Assembly: GCA_030697085.1 (NCBI GenBank)
Contig: JAUYQT010000558.1
Coordinates: 1-6,571 of the forward strand
Source: Azonexus sp.
GTDB lineage: Bacteria; Pseudomonadota; Gammaproteobacteria; Burkholderiales; Rhodocyclaceae
Direction: 5' to 3'
DNA: 6,571 nt
Each line of letters starts with the position of its first letter. Position 1 is the stretch's first letter. The position numbers and the translations under genes were made by a program. This document shows, in pieces, positions 5,923-6,571 of this stretch. The notes below the pieces were generated by a model, which made no database searches, was not told where the DNA came from, and saw only the letters and a program-made list of their open reading frames with translations.

Positions 5923-6237
5923 CTAGCGGGCAGTTATTTCGTCCTGCCGCTGGTCGCCTTTGTTGTCCTGCCAACTAACTTTTATTTTGTCACCAGGCTT
6001 GATGCCGCGCGCCTTGAAGGCGAATAGCGGATTTTTTGCGATGGATGTGTTGAGTTGTCCGTCGATGAGCATTCTGCCGTCATGGCTGACTGAAAAGTGC
6101 TGGATGAAATGTATGGCTAGAGCCTGACCATTTTCATCCTTGCGTTGCCCGGTTTCCATCGGGTGCTGTAAAAGAATACGGATCTCGGTGATATCGCCTT
6201 CAACCTGGGCGCGAATTTTAATTTGTTCCCCCATCAT
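5923..6237 (-). CDS. soxZ: SoxZ, thiosulfate-oxidation carrier complex subunit
   Basis: SoxZ pairs with SoxY in the periplasm to form the carrier on which sulfur from thiosulfate is covalently held while SoxXA, SoxB and SoxCD act on it. The 104 residues match the family's usual length. The diagnostic segment HPMETGQRKD (25-34) is intact, followed by 'AIHFIQHFSV', 'NPLFAF' (69-74) and 'PGDKIKVSWQDNKGD' near the C-terminus. SoxZ itself has no signal peptide, as usual; it is exported with SoxY. Its start overlaps the soxY stop as TAATG, and a second ATG follows at once (complement of 6232-6234). The ribosome site GGAGG (complement of 6241-6245) is three bases from the first ATG and six from the second, so the shorter start may be the one used. 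No soxA or other gene follows; transcription ends at the shared terminator. Confidence 0.95.
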   Translation of the reverse strand: MMGEQIKIRAQVEGDITEIRILLQHPMETGQRKDENGQALAIHFIQHFSVSHDGRMLIDGQLNTSIAKNPLFAFKARGIKPGDKIKVSWQDNKGDQRQDEITAR

Positions 6238-6571
6238 TAACCTCCGCAGCCGCCAGTTGTGACCTTTATTTCCCGGAAGGCAACGTATGTTTTGTCTTCC
6301 AGTGTTTTGGCCACTATTCGTATCTGCGTCGTGTCAGCAAGTTTGAGCTGGGCCCGAGCATAGGGTATTGCCGCGGTGGAGAATTCAATGATGGCGCATA
6401 GCGGCGTTGGGTTTTTGTCGGCAAAGATAGCCAGGTTGCGGGTGTTGTTGATATTGCAGGTGATTTCGATTTCCACCTTCGCACCATTTTCGGCAATTTC
6501 TGGTGCGTTGATCAGAATGTCACGCGATTCGCTAGCGCTGGGAGTGCCGTAGGCCTTTAGTGCAGCGTCGA
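6237..6571 (-). CDS. soxY: SoxY, thiosulfate-oxidation carrier protein, C-terminal part
   Basis: The frame is open from the right edge of the window to TAA (complement of 6237-6239) and gives the last 110 residues of SoxY; the N-terminus with the expected Tat signal is outside. The fragment has the SoxY pattern: 'INAPEIAENGAKVEIEITCNI', 'NLAIFADKNPTPLCAIIEFS' and the C-terminal arm ending in GGCGG, whose cysteine carries the sulfur intermediates. The internal GTG at 6474-6476 (codon Val) is not a start; the family similarity continues upstream of it. The last codons, GGA GGT, also form the GGAGG ribosome site of soxZ. SoxY works in the periplasm as a heterodimer with SoxZ. Confidence 0.95.
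   Translation of the reverse strand, partial: DAALKAYGTPSASESRDILINAPEIAENGAKVEIEITCNINNTRNLAIFADKNPTPLCAIIEFSTAAIPYARAQLKLADTTQIRIVAKTLEDKTYVAFREIKVTTGGCGG

Noticed and set aside
5863..6027. Plus-strand open frame of about 54 codons after the phasin terminator
   Set aside because: It begins inside the end of the terminator T tract, has no ribosome site and runs antisense to soxZ.

Overview
The window looks like chromosomal DNA of a betaproteobacterium. A Rhodocyclales-type organism (Dechloromonas, Azonexus or Accumulibacter relatives) is my best guess. The evidence is the gene set: a betaproteobacterial phasin for polyhydroxyalkanoate (PHA) granules, soxYZ of the periplasmic thiosulfate-oxidation pathway, and a divergent aromatic aminotransferase / uvrB pair followed by a low-molecular-weight protein tyrosine phosphatase. 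The genus is an inference; no rRNA or other marker is present. I saw no tRNA, rRNA or CRISPR array.

Layout. Positions 1-954 (+) hold the C-terminal part of an AsmA-like protein. It converges on a tyrB/aspC-type aminotransferase (2209 to 1001, minus), with a strong hairpin terminator (956-981) between them. A 76-bp divergent region with a perfect 8-bp-stem hairpin separates the aminotransferase from uvrB (2286-4358, +). uvrB overlaps a phosphatase gene (4355-4834, +) by four bases, so these two form a translationally coupled pair. A 235-bp element without a transposase follows (4836-5070). It has 17-bp terminal inverted repeats and a TTAAA target duplication, and it sits exactly on the stop codon of the phosphatase gene. 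A well-formed promoter region comes next, with two near-identical 19-bp repeats bracketing a sigma-70-type promoter, and it drives a phasin gene (5265-5804, +). A bidirectional terminator (5835-5860) closes the phasin gene from one side and, from the other, the minus-strand soxY-soxZ pair. soxY runs off the right edge.

How it fits together. The left part is housekeeping: envelope maintenance, amino-acid transamination, nucleotide excision repair and a phosphatase. The right part is energy and carbon storage: PHA granule coating, controlled by what looks like a PhaR-type repressor switch, next to the carrier complex of the Sox thiosulfate-oxidation system. The least routine features are the small mobile element, which resembles the IS1380 family at its ends, and the paired operator repeats of the phasin promoter. 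I found no novel multi-gene system; the coding genes all belong to familiar families.
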